DNA of 64,000 bases from Heliocybe sulcata (lineage: Eukaryota; Basidiomycota; Agaricomycetes; Gloeophyllales; Gloeophyllaceae): assembly GCA_004369045.1 (NCBI GenBank), contig ML213531.1, positions 184,483 to 248,482 of the forward strand, in the 5' to 3' direction. This document shows positions 42,903 through 55,170 of the stretch, piece after piece. The notes beneath the pieces are model-generated. The model was not told the DNA's origin. It saw only the letters and a program-made list of their open reading frames with translations, and did not search any database. Both the position numbers and the translations under genes were made by a program. Numbering within the stretch: the first letter of the stretch is position 1; every line of letters starts with the position of its first letter.

Positions 42903-45900
42903 TCATGATGCCACCCTCCGCACTCTCCTCGGTGCCTGGTCACCATCATCCCCCTCCTTCTCTCCCGCGTACAGCGCCGAGGTTGACCGCTGGCCCGTCC
43001 GCTCGACAATCGACGTGCCATCCCTGAACCGCGTCCGGAACAGCACATTGGCGTTAGTAAACAACCCCTCCTTGAGCGAGACAACGATGAACTGGGAGCC
43101 CTTGAACCGCGTGCGGAAGAGCTGTCCGATGTGCTGCGTATGCGAAAGATCGAGGGCGGCATCGATTTCGTCGAGAATGTACATTGGCGCGGGCTTGAAC
43201 TGCAGCAGGGACATGATTAGGGAAAGGGCGATCAGTGAGCTACGTGTTATTTGTGTATTAGTCGGGGGCGATGTTTGAGCTGCAAATGGACATTACCGTT
43301 GGCCACCACTGAGCTCTGTCAGACTCTGCTTCCAGACACTCCCAAGCTGCACCTTCACTTCGAGACCCTGTGTGAGGTCCTGTCCTTCCGGCGGTTGCAG
43401 TTTCGCGAAATTGCCAGGTAGGAGCTCGGCGAAGATGCCGCCAAAGTCACTGCGAACAGTCAGGGCGCGTCGAGCGTACAACAGCAACGCACTTACCCAT
43501 TCACTTTCTTCCACGTCGTCTCCAGGGCGTCGCGCTTGTACCGGTCGAGTTCCTCAATCGTCTCCTCGATCTTCTCCTTGTCCTTCATCACGGTTGATAG
43601 CATCTTCTTCAACGCGGATTCCTTCTTCTCGACGCTGTCGATCATGTTCAGGACCTTGGGATTGACCTTCTTCTTCATGCCCTTCTGCTGGGCCTCTAGC
43701 TCGGCAGCTTTCTCCTTCAGCAAGGGTATGTCAGCGGACTTGAAGTCGTACTGGCTCCCGGGCGTGCCAAACAGCCTGCGCCACACCGTCAGCTGTGATG
43801 CACTTGCGATACAGGCGGAGCACTCACTCGTGGTCCTCCGCTATCCACTCGTGCATCTTCTCCAGATTCGCGACGAAGTTGCTGGCTGTCGTCTTCTCCT
43901 TGGAGAGACCCTGGATGTCGTGCTCAAACTTCTTGACCGCGAGATCGGCATCGGCCACCGCTTGCTTCTTCTCTTGGATGACGCGATCGAGCTCCTTGAG
44001 TTCGTTATCGAAGCGGGTCAGTGTAGCACGCTCCTCCTGGAGTTTGGCTTCGGCTTTCGCGTGTGCGGTCTGTCATGCAGGATTGAGGACATAAGCCACG
44101 GAGAGGAGAGCCAAGATCGCGGACCTCTCGTTCCTTCAGCTCACCGTTCAATTCGGCGAGCTCTTCGCGCAGCTGCTCAATGCCGGAACGAGCCTCTTCC
44201 AAGTTAGCCTCCGCCGTCGCGATGTCTTGCTCGAATTGTTCTGTCATGCACAGTCAGCCTTGATGAGTTACTACGATATGCAACCGCAGCTGGACCTACC
44301 CAATTCTAGTGATGCAGTGTGAACTTCCTTCTGCTGTGTCTTGACAACAACGGCTTGCTTCTGCAGGGCCGCTTTCTGCTTGGAAATGTTCGCCTGAAAT
44401 ACTCAATTAGCTATTTACCTTCGCAGTATAGCCCCAAGAGCGCACCTTGAGCTCATCAATCTTGCCTTCCTTATTATTCTTGAACTCGTCCATGTCTTTC
44501 TCCAGCTTCTTGCACTCATCCTGGGCAGCCTTCTGCTTGCCCTTCGATTCCTGGACAGCTGCCTTCAGCTCAGAGATGGTAGCCTTCAGCGCCTCAATCT
44601 GAGCCCCGAGCTATATGGAAGGTAAGCCATCGAGCAAGCCGCAACAGAAGAAATCTGCACACCCTGGAGGCATTGCTCCCTCCAACTTGCTCTTCCAAGA
44701 GCCTCAACTCGTGCTCCTTGATCTCCACCTCGCGAATGAGCTTCCTCCACTTCTCTCGTCCCGAGCGGGTCCGCTCTTCCTCTCTTTCCAAAGCGTCCAA
44801 TCTAGCCTTCGCCTCATTTAACTTGGCTTCGACGTCGAGGAGCTCCTGTACTTTCACTAGGACGCCACTCGCACTAGGCGCAGCACCGCCGGTAAGAGTA
44901 CCTGAAGGGTCGTAGACGTCTCCGTCGAGGGTGACTGATCGTGCGCCACCGACCTCCTTGGAAAAGGTTACGAGCTTGGCAGATTGCGCGTCGTCGCAGA
45001 TGAGGGTTCTGCCAAAGACAAAGTTCATGGCGTTGCTGACTTCCTCAGGATAGCCGACCAATGACAAGGCAAGCCGCACCTTACCTGGTGCGAGCCTCTG
45101 CGCGACCTGGACTTTCTACACGAACAGCGGGTTAGACGTCAGATCAAGATGATGCGTGGTGCACGTGTCCAAACTCACATTATCAGGCATTCTGCTGTTG
45201 TCAATCTTGTTGAGAGGGAGAATCGTGACTCGGCGTTTCAGACCGCCGTTCTTCAGCAAGTCCTCTCCGACCTTGTTATCCTCGACAATGACGTTGTATA
45301 GCTTGCCTCCTGCGGTGATCTCCAAGGCAGTGGACTTATTGTAGTCATTAGGATCGAGGGATATGAGCGACGCCACGAGACCCTTGACTTTGGACCGGTC
45401 GAAGTTTGGGCGGGGAGAATTGTAATCAAAGCTTAAAGATGAAAGTCTTTGCTTCACGGCATCGCGTTGCTACGGTGATCCCTCAGTTGTTGTACTCTGA
45501 TAACATACAGAACACTCACCTCGGTCAAACGCCTCACTTCATTCTTCGCCTGCTGCAGAGCCTCCTGCCCCTCCCTCTCCTTCTCAGCGCTCCAGCCCGA
45601 CTGCTCCACCTTGCGTCGCAACGTCTCGACCTCGCCTTTCATCGTCTCCAAGTTCTTTCTGCTGTCTCCCGCCTCCCGCTCAACCTCCTTCCACCGCGCC
45701 TCCAGCGCCTTCAATTCCTTCTCGCTCAACCCGAGCTTCGTCTTGCTCTGCTCTTCCTCAGCACTTGCATGCGCGAGTCTCGCTCGAGCATCGGCAAGTT
45801 GACCCATGTACCCACCACCGCCGGCGTGGTTGGCACCGAGACCTGTCAGCAGCGATTGTAAGAGCTCTTCGGAGGTGTTGAGGGAGTCTTGCGTCTCAGT

Positions 45901-47248
45901 ATGCTTCTCCTTGACGCTATTATACGCCGTTGTGAGTTGCTCGACCTGAGCACGCTTCTCTGCCAATGCTTGCTCGGTCTGTTGGATCGTTAGAGTGGTA
46001 AAGAGAAGTATCGAGGCCACGCACCTCCTTCAACTCCACCTCCAGGGTCTTGACCTTCCCTTCCTCATCCAAGATCGTGCCCTCCTTAATCTCGACTTGC
46101 GTCCGGATCTTGACCAGTAGCTTCTCAAGCTCCCCGACCTCATCCTCCAGCTTCTTGAACTTGCCGCCCTTCTTCAGCTCCTTATCCCGCTGCGCGTTCA
46201 GCTGCTCACACTGCTTCTCCGCAGCCTCGCCCTCCTTGACGTACCGCCCCCTATCCTTCTGCACTCGCTTCATTTCCTTCTCCTTCTTCTCGACCTCTGC
46301 CTGCTTGCGCTCCACTCGAGCGTTGCCCTCTGTCCACTCCCAAGCGCGCAGCAGCCGGCCGATGCGCTCCAGCTCTGAGCAGGCCTTCTGCCATTGCAGG
46401 AACGCACGCTTCTCTGCGCGGAGTCCATCGAGTTTCGGGGTGATCTCTTCTGCGAGGAGCGAGTTGATCTCCTGGACACGTTTGTCCTTCTTGCCCATTG
46501 TCTTCTTCGCTTTGTCCTTTCGCTCCTCGAACATGCGTGTGCCGGCCGCTTCTTCTATCATGCCCAGGATTTCTTGAGGACGCATGTTGAGCACCTAAAA
46601 ACGTCAGGACGAGGACTAGAGACATAGGGGTAGGCTCACTTTGGTGATCCTGCCTTGCATGATAAGGAAGTTCGGGTTGTTGATATTGAGCTGAACGCTT
46701 TGGAATAATGTCTGAATCGTGTGTTGCTGGGATTTGTGGCCGTTTAGTAGGTACTTGGAGATGTTAGGCAGAGCAATCTATCGAGGACTTAGTACTCGTA
46801 GTAAAATGAAGGATGCCAGCACGCACCTGCCGCGTTACTGTGATCTGCTTACAATTCTCCATTCCTGGCGGGCTTGTCGCCCTGTCCGAGTTGTCAAAGA
46901 CTATCGTAACGCTCGCTTTTGTGATGCCGGCCTGCCCACGCTTGTAAATGAGGTCTTGTTGGTTCTGCGCTCTCATCTACTCTTGGAATGGGATAAAAAC
47001 CAGCAGTCAGACTCAATGTACGCGCACCGCAGATGTATTCGTCATTCCCAGCACGAAACATATCGCATCGAGGATATTCGACTTGCCCGAGCCGTTCAAT
47101 CCGGTGATTGCGTTGAAAGAAGGATCCCATCCCGTAATCTGGGTCCGAACAGGATATGACTTAAATCCTATAAGTGTTTTGTTATAAATGTTGGAGTCAT
47201 CTCCAGTACAGTCTACATACCTTCGAGTACTAGCTCCTCTATACGCAT
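42903..47248 (-). CDS. SMC2: SMC2, condensin ATPase subunit
   Basis: Core ATPase of condensin; pairs with SMC4 to compact chromosomes in mitosis. The ATG at 47248 opens [10 protein letters not shown], then an intron, then [20 protein letters not shown]. Walker A is [20 protein letters not shown] (about 47100). [20 protein letters not shown] and [20 protein letters not shown] follow, the latter being SMC2-type rather than SMC4-type. A long coiled coil runs 46500-45400; the hinge includes [20 protein letters not shown] (about 45060); a second coiled coil follows. The ABC signature LTELSGGQR is near 43300, and Walker B is [17 protein letters not shown] (about 43180). After SIVERTGQ there is a short Gly/Arg tail, with the stop at 42903-42905. 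About fifteen small introns. Nothing is missing. Confidence 0.93.
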
Positions 47249-49259
47249 GGTTGAGTAAGCGCCACAGACGCGTCGCGACGCGCTGTTGAATGGAACAGCT
47301 GAGTGCTATTTGGTCGTGCTTGGCAAAGTGGCTGTGCTTGACAGACCGAGGGAAGGCTTCCACATTGCAACTTCGTAGAGCTCTACCACTGGCAGTCGAG
47401 TGGCCTATCTCACAGATATACATGCTCAATGCAAATATGCTACCTGTCTGAAGATGTATTTGCGGTCATTGCCCGTCTTCTGACTAGTTTTACATGTAAG
47501 TTTACAGTCGAGAGGCAGATAATTTGACACGCACGATGAATCCCGACCGTTTAAGAATGCCTGCGGTATACGCAGTACTAGTACGTTGATTTTCTTGGTC
47601 CATACTGTGCAACATTGTCAGACATGTCTCTAATGACACTGTCGCTCGCAGCACACCACGGGACCGCGTTTGTACTTACGTGTCTCTCCTTCCAGGACGT
47701 CTCTCGCAGCCTGCGTCAGGTCGCGTTTTAAATACGCACATAGTCGTTATAATCTGGTGATACTCAGTGCCAAAGGCTCTGTGTGTGGCTCAGAACATCA
47801 CACTTGAGCAGCAAGTTACAAGCGTCTCCATGCTCATGGTCGTCCGCTAATATCCCTTTCATTGTCACAGCTTACAGTCAGTCTTCCAGGATAAACAGGT
47901 TAGGATTATGCTCTTCAACTTTCCTGCATCTGCTAATGCACTCGTAGTATTCAGGTGAATCGACGCGAAGCAGATTTACATTACGCTCTCATTGTCAAAG
48001 CAATTATTACCTGCCGCTCTCGGCTACAGAGCCAAGCGGTGTGACCTGCAAGAATTGCTCGATCCGGTTCAGCAAAGCCCTGGCCACCGGTTGGTGATCT
48101 CTTTGTGATTGGTTGGGAGACTTGCCTCATGAGCAGAAATCGTTGATATATCCACAGGACCAACTGTGGACCGTCCTCATGGATAAACGAAGATGACCGC
48201 TGGGTTGAAGGACACCTCAGCAGGACTCGGCTCCCACTGGAATCCGCCTACCGGGCCACTTTAACCCCGTCAGACCTCTGTGGACACCACTATCCCATGC
48301 GTGCAGGGCCGCTCTGCTCGTAATGATTCCTCATTAGTATGGCCGGGAGGAATTGATGCGCACGCGAGTTTTGTTAGCGGCATAGATTGTTCCGCGCTCG
48401 TATGACGGGATTCGACGCAATGAGAAGTCGAGATGAGCAGGGAGCTGGTCTCGCATCACGTTGCTGCCATAGCAAAGCGAATATGAGGAAGACAGGTCCG
48501 CTTGACAGTCGAATCGCTAGGCATACACATCCTAACGTTCAATCACCAGGCTGCATGCTCGGAATTCGACCTTCCGGTCGGCGCCCGTCGGATGCCTAGA
48601 CGTGGCCTGCACAACGCGCTGTCGCAGCGCACACATCATTAATTTTGGACCTCTGCAGCATGTTATGCTGGACGGCAATCAATAACAGGCGATGGACTCG
48701 CGACATCACACTTCGTCGCTTCTTGGTCGTCGACGGCGTCGATCTGGTATAGCACGGCCACAGCGTGGCAACGAGCCCCTATAAGGATCCGATCAAGATC
48801 GAGCTTATCCCGGGTGCGATAAGCTGTGTAGTGCCCTTGGCACCGATCCATCGCATCACTGGAGCACGAATCGAAGGACCAGACTTCGTGCAACCGCCGT
48901 TGCTGCCGCTGGCCTCTATGTGTAGCCCTCGTTCACGGCAGCCCTGCTAAGTGGGTACGCAGCCGGGAGGATAACTGGACTTGGAGCGAAAGTGCTTCCA
49001 CATGGCGACACGAACCGCTACGTCGGATGGCGCCGGAGCTTCAAGACCGCATATGGCGGGTTATCTACAAGTCGCTTGCGTGCCTGGAAAAGTATCGCGA
49101 GCACCAGATGCACACTGACGAGTTCCAATCTCAGTGTCACGCACCGATAACCGCCTGGACGGTTATCACTGCACGGCACAATGGTCTAGCCATAGTACTT
49201 AAAGGACCTTGTGCGTCGCTCTCGCACCTTCGTGCGTCTCCGCCTGCCAGACTACCGTC
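47249..49259. other. 2 kb divergent intergenic region, nothing recognised
   Basis: Between SMC2 (-) and the OPT transporter (+). Only short frames are present. No canonical tRNA, repeat or conserved motif was seen. It probably contains both promoters and long 5' UTRs. Confidence 0.4.
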
Positions 49260-52200
49260 ATGTCTGCGTACACCCCAGAGGACAAGCCGGAGAGCTCTAG
49301 CTCTCTCGGTGAGAAGCTCGACGCCGAGAAAGGCTCACTTCGCGACGTAAGTTCCAGTTACAGATTGTCGGCGTACGAGTCGGTACTGATAGACTGTTAG
49401 CACGCCGTCCCTGTCGCCGAGTTCGACGATCCCAATGCCGAGAAGGACATGATGATCCTGGAGGATGACTCGCCGTACCCTGAGGTCCGGTCTGCCGTCG
49501 CCAACACGGACGATCCTGACATGCCCGTGTCGACTCTCCGTGCCTGGGTCATTGGCCTGATCTGGGCGATCATTATCCCCGTAAGCTGCACTCTCGCAGA
49601 CCTGAGTGACACCTCTCCATGTTCTGACACCTCATCACAGGGACTGAACCAGTTCTTCTTCTTCCGGTACCCTTCCGTCACTGTCGGATCCGTGAGTCGA
49701 CTCCGTCTTGCGTAACAGGACCACTGGCTGATCTCAGTGTAGCTCGTAGCTCAACTGCTCTCCTTCCCCGTGGGTCGTGCTTGGGCTCGGTTCATGCCCA
49801 ATGTCAAGATCTTTGGCATCTCCGTCAACCCCGGCCCATTCTCGGTCAAGGAGCACGTCTTAATCACCATCATGGCTGGCGTAGGCTCAGGCTCCGCATA
49901 TGCTGTCCGTATGTTCTGTCTTGTTATCCGAATAAGTTACTGACTTTCCACCGCTAGACCGATATTGTCGCCGTCCAACGCGTTTACTACAACCAGATCT
50001 ACAACTTCAGCTGTAAGCTGTTCTCTCGGTTCAATTTCTCTTTCCCGTCTCACGTACACGATAGACCAATGGATGGTTGTTATGTCTACGCAGCTTATTG
50101 GCTTCTCCATCGGTGGCATTGCCCGGCGCTTCCTGGTGTCCCCACCCTCTATGAGTGCGTACCTCCATCCCGGCTTTTATACTCGCTAAACATGGTCGTA
50201 TAGTCTGGCCTGCGAACCTCGTATACTGCGCCCTGTTCAACACACTTCATTCCCAGAACTACGCTGGTGTTGGTAACAAAGCAGGCATCAGCCGTGAACG
50301 CTTCTTTGCGTACTGCTTCCTGGGTTCTTTCCTATGGTGTGAGTGCAATTCCATGGGTTCTTCTGTCCAGTACCTCACGCCGCGGATCCAGACTTCTTCC
50401 CAGGATACATTTTCACGGCGCTCAGCGTGTTCAGCTGGGTCTGTTGGATTGTCCCCGACAACATCAAAGTCAATCAAATGTTCGGGTACTCTAGTGGTCT
50501 CGGGATGAGTATCATCACGTTCGATTGGTCTCAGATCGCATACATCGGCAGTCCCCTCGCTACTCCATGGTGGGCTGAGGCGAATGTCGCTGTCGGTTTC
50601 GTGTTCTTCTTCTGGTTCCTGACACCTATCCTCTACTACACGAACACCTGGAGCAGTCAGTATATGCCGATTTCGTCTCGCGGCTCGTACGACAACACCG
50701 GCGGCACGTACAATGTTACTGCGATCGTCAACGCGGACTCGACTCTCAATGAGGAGCTGTACAAGGCATACAGTCCGCTCTACTTGTCGACGACTTTCGC
50801 GATCTCGTATGGGCTCAGCTTTGCGTCTATCACTGCCACCATCACGCACGCCTTCCTGTACTTCCGCAAGCAGATATGGGTGCAGGCTCGCCGCTCCCTT
50901 AGCGAGCAACCTGATATTCACGCACGCTTGATGTCGAAGTACCGCCAAGTGCCGGACTGGTGGTATATCGTTATTTTCGGTCAGTCTATCTCTCCCTGAA
51001 CACTAAAATCGTGCTGACATTTCACGAAGTCACCATGTTCGTCTTCGGTATCGTCTCCATTGAGGTCTGGCCCACGCAGCTCCCGGTCTGGGGCTTCGTC
51101 CTGGCCCTCTTCATCGCCTTCTTCTATGTCATACCCATCGGAATGATCCAGGCTATCACCAACCAGCAGGTCGGCTTGAACGTCATTACAGAACTTGTCA
51201 TCGGCTACGCCCTTCCTGGCCGTCCTGTGGCTATGATGATGTTCAAGACCTGGGGCTATATCACCATGGCTCAGGCTTTGACGTTCACATCCGATTTCAA
51301 GCTCGGCCACTACATGAAGATTCCGCCTCGGACTATGTTCTGGGCGCAGGTTATCGCCACTGTCATTGCTGGCACCGTGCAGCTTGGTGTGCAGGCCTGG
51401 ATGTTCACCAACATTCCGTACGTATTTTCCTGTTGTGATTCAAGCTCAATGTGTTGATTAGTCTTCACTATGCAGTAATATGTGCGACCCGAAGCAGAAG
51501 AACGGCTTCATCTGCCCTTCAACTGAGGTGTTCGGGACAGCTTCCATCATCTGGGGTGTTATCGGTCCTGCACGCCAGTTCTCGCAGGGGCAGATTTACT
51601 AGTGCGTCCACGACGACTCGCAATCCTAGATGGGTTCTGACGAGTTATTTCAGCGGTCTCGTATTCTTCTTCCTGGTTGGCTTCTTGGCCCCACTTGCGA
51701 CGTGGCTCATCTCGCTGAAGTGGCCCAACACCTTCGTCAAATATATTAAGTAGGTCTAGTCCAAGAGCTGCCATATTTTATATGCATTGACGATGCGTGT
51801 CTCTTCAGCTTCCCCGTCATCTTCTCCGGAACCGGCCTCATCCCTCCTGCGAGCGCTGTCAACTTCGTGCCTTGGACTGTGGTCGGATTCATCTTCCAGT
51901 ACGTTATCCGCCGGAAACATTTCGCCTGGTGGACGAAGTACAACTGTGAGTTTTCTGCATAAGAGATACATTATGTCGTTATCTGACGCAACTATAGACG
52001 TCCTCTCCGCTGCGCTCGACTCTGGCGTGGCTGTCAGCGTGATTATTATTTTCTTCTGTCTGCAATACCCTAGGAATGGCACCATTGGTGCCGACAACAT
52101 TCAGACGTGGTGGGGCAACACTGTGTACGCTAACACTGCCGATTACCTCAGCACCCCTTTGAAGACTGTCGCGGAGGGGCAGACCTTCGGGTACGTACAT

Positions 52201-52264
52201 GATACTTGGCTCGTACTCTTGAGGTACACGCTAATCAACCATTTACAGGCCTACGACGTGGTAA
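49260..52264 (+). CDS. OPT-family oligopeptide transporter
   Basis: Proton-coupled importer of small peptides (or glutathione) at the plasma membrane. Starts MSAYTPEDKPESSSSLGEKL (49260), a hydrophilic Ser-rich N-terminus, then MPVSTLRAWVIGLIWAIIIP (helix 1). Family signatures: NPGPFSVKEHVLITIMA (the NPG..KEH motif, about 49830), FSYQWMVVMSTQLIGFSIGG, WPANLVYCALFNTLH, QIAYIGSPLATPWWAEANV and GYALPGRPVAMMMFKTWGYI, then LGHYMKIPPRTMFWAQ (KIPPR, about 51310) and FFLVGFLAPLATWLISLKWP. The last exon reads AEGQTFGPTTW, with TAA at 52262-52264. Over a dozen short introns join without loss of frame. It is not adjacent to the S9 gene on the same strand, but a peptide importer next to a peptidase would fit nitrogen scavenging (inference). 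Confidence 0.88.
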
Positions 52265-52640
52265 AATTAATAGATGATAGATGCTCTGCATTATTTATTT
52301 CTTTTACTGGATGACTGTGATGTATTTGACGTGTTGTATGTTGGTTAATGCCTGAGCCCATCTGGGAGTTGAATTCTGTCTACGTGTGCTCCTCGATCTC
52401 AGTACTCACTCAGTGCCTGCGCAATGTGGATGCATGTCACGTACCTGCACATGATATCCTCTCTGTGAGTGTCGTCACAGGGGCAGGCTATCGCAGTCGG
52501 CCCTCCTCATGAGCTCCAGGTTCTCAATTTGGGCGCGATAGTCTATCTGGATAACGACTCCTCTCCTCGGACCAACTTTAGGTTTGTAAAGAAGATTGTC
52601 ACAAGCTCATGCAGCAAGTTTATCGCGGTCGAAGATACTG
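52265..52640. other. Convergent intergenic region
   Basis: About 375 bases between the OPT stop and the S9 peptidase stop. No feature was seen. Confidence 0.35.
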
Positions 52641-54878
52641 CTAAATTCCGATAACATCGCGGTAGAATGCATATTCCTCCTCTAGCGCCCTTTTTATGTT
52701 CTCCGCCTTACGGAATCCATGACCTTCACCTTCAAATACGATATAGCTTACCTTACCCCCATTCTTCTGAACGCTATTGACAATAAGTTCTGCTTGAGAC
52801 GGAGGTACTACTTTGTCTATGGAACCTTGAAGAATCTGCGGCGTCGGGGGGATGTCAACGGCGCCCCAGTTACCTTGGGAGATAGCATAGTACTCACCAA
52901 TAACGGCGTTTTGATTTTGTCGGCATGAAATACAGGGGATCTTGCATGGTAGACTTCAGGGATATCCGCAGGCCGTCCTCCCATCAACTTCTCCATTCGT
53001 CTTGATTCATACTTATGCGTATCCTCGTCCAGCTTTCTCAAGTCCGAGATGCCGTACAGGGACGTCGCGGCAGCGAATACCTCTGGAAAATTGTAAAGCG
53101 CAGCCAATGTTGTGAACCCTCCAGCAGAGGATCCGCGTATTGCAATGCGATGCGGATCGATGAGTTGTAACGTGGAAGAGAAGTGCCTAGCGGCATTGAC
53201 GCAGTCCTCGACATCCACGATTCCCCATTGGCCATCGAGCCTCTCGCTAGAGACGCCATCAGTTCGTTGGCAATCAACGTCAACGGGTACATACATGTAC
53301 TTGCGACCGTATCCGGAGGACCCGCCGTAGTTGACATCCAGCCTGTTTGCAAATTCAGATCGCCACTATGGCGCTGTAGTGGGTATGCGCACCACGCCCA
53401 GCCACGACTAGTGAAGTACTGCTTCTTCCAGTCCAATGCCTGATCTGCTTTGCCGGTTGGTCCTCCGTGAGCGTTCACAACACATGGCGGCTTCTCTCCT
53501 TTGATACTAGATCCAGCATATCGCGGATTGGTTGGTGGATAGAGAACGACGTGGACAGACTGACCACCTGGAGTCAGTTCAAGTGACCTCGGTTCAGGTA
53601 CTGAGATTAACGAGGGCGGGTATGAGGTACCTGAATCCGACGAAGGCGTGTTCAATGTAGTAGACGACACTTGCGAATCATGGGCGCTGAAAGTAGAGAT
53701 AACGATCTGAGCAGACTGAGTGGTTTGGGATCCTACGAAGGCAACGGTATTTTCAGAGAGCCGCTGAACCCAAGCCACATCAACGTAAGGGCATTCAAGC
53801 TCCTTTTTGGAGCCATGCTCGATGTCAATCCTATACAGAACACTTCGTCCCTCTTGAGTGGCGCTGAATATGAGAGTCTTTCCATCAAGCGCAGCCCCAG
53901 GAGAGGGGCCCAGTCGAGATGAGGGCTCGCCGAAGTCCTCTTGCACGGGATCCTTAAGTATGGCTCTCGCTGACCCAGATGCAGCATCGTATATCCATGG
54001 ATTCTGATAACCAGACTCATCGGATGTGAAGACGAGGCGCTCGTTCGAGATCCAGAAGGGATACAGCACGCCAATTCGATTGCGTTGGCCAGCTATCATC
54101 CGCACGTCAGTCAGTACCAAGGATCCGCTCGAGGCATCCACCTTCGCGACGCATATTTCGGACCCTTCCCATGGCATGTCAGGATGATGCCATTGATGCC
54201 AGGCCAGATAATGTCCGTCCGGGGAGAAACGGGGTGCAGCATAGAAATCTGCCCCGGAGACGAGAAGAGTGCTTTGACAATTGTCAGTATCAATAAGGCA
54301 TAGAGTAGTGACAACATCCGAGGGTGAAGGATGCGTGTCATCGTCCAGGATAGCTACTAGGTAGCGCCCATTTGCAGGGTATGCTGTAAAATCGGCGAAG
54401 TGATGATTTGGATTCTCTGGCATGATGTGTCAGCGCCTTGCGCTCACTAAGCTCGTTAAATAATGTCCGTACCAGGAGTAATAGGCACAGGTTCCTTTCC
54501 TTCTGATACGCGATATACGCGACTGTCGGCAGCACAGGAGAAATAAACAACTTCGTTGTGAGCGATTGCGGCTGCTCCGCCGTATCCTTGCACAGAGGTC
54601 CGAGCGTCCCACTTCCGTCCAAAGACGTCTTGGGCTCCTTCGCTCCGGACAATCACGCATCGACCACCTTCTGACGGCCTAGCCTCCACATGATAGAGCA
54701 CAGATCCGATAGGATCGACAATGAGGTGTGTTATTGCAGTGGTCTACCGGATGCTGCGTCAGTCATATATTGATGCAGTATACTGATATTTCCAGTTCAG
54801 AGCTCTGACCTTCTGTGTGATTGCCTCCGCTGAAATCGGTGAAGACCAGGTGCCGTAGGGAGCTGAAATTTGCGACAT
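52641..54878 (-). CDS. S9-family serine peptidase (prolyl oligopeptidase/DPP-like)
   Basis: Predicted cytosolic peptidase with an N-terminal beta-propeller and a C-terminal alpha/beta-hydrolase. The start is chosen at 54878 (MSQISAPYGTWSSPISAEAI), because homologues begin with this APYGTWxSPI segment; an in-frame ATG at 55004 would add 42 residues of atypical sequence. Propeller strands: VLYHVEARPSEGG (54690), SCAADSRVYRVSEG, FYAAPRFSPDGHYLAWHQW, PFWISNERLVFTSDESGYQN. The hydrolase part has PPCVVNAHGGPTG (oxyanion region, about 53470), RIAIRGSSAGGFTTLAAL (nucleophile Ser in GSSAGG, about 53130), QGSIDKVVPPSQAE (Asp, about 52840) and FEGEGHGFRKAENIKRALEE (His, about 52720). The stop is at 52641-52643. 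All three catalytic residues are present. No signal peptide is visible. Confidence 0.88.
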
Positions 54879-55170
54879 CAAAACAATTTCTGCCTGATTC
54901 AGGTTTCCAGGAATATCGGTATGAGCTGTAATACCGTACGGGCAGGGCACAATCCGGTCGCTCAGCGAGCGCTCAATGCCTGAGGAGACATATTTCTGAT
55001 TCAAGTCACCGCCAAGTCACTGCCAGAGTGGCGTGGGCGATAAGTGTGGCAATGTGCCACAGCCACGCTGCGGACACGTGTGTGCCAGGCATATGTAAGC
55101 GAGCGAGCTGTACGGGTATGCTCGCTATACTAGTGAACTAACAACCACTACATTCACAAAACAGGTCACA
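54879..55170. promoter_or_regulatory. Divergent S9 peptidase / Argonaute promoter
   Basis: Only 292 bases separate the two divergent start codons, so both promoters overlap here. No specific element is evident. Confidence 0.4.

Noticed and set aside
46050-46577. A 175-codon plus-strand frame rich in Ser and Phe across 46.0-46.6 kb
   Set aside because: It is the complement of the Lys/Glu-rich SMC2 coiled coil; such complements are often open and Ser-rich.
49027-49350. A plus-strand frame starting MAPELQDRIWRVIYK upstream of the OPT gene
   Set aside because: It overlaps the OPT start in another frame, has no recognisable domain, and the OPT N-terminus is well supported.
53733-54652. Additional minus- and plus-strand frames within the S9 peptidase gene
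   Set aside because: They overlap the beta-propeller exon, whose frame is fixed by clear propeller strands and the downstream catalytic domain.
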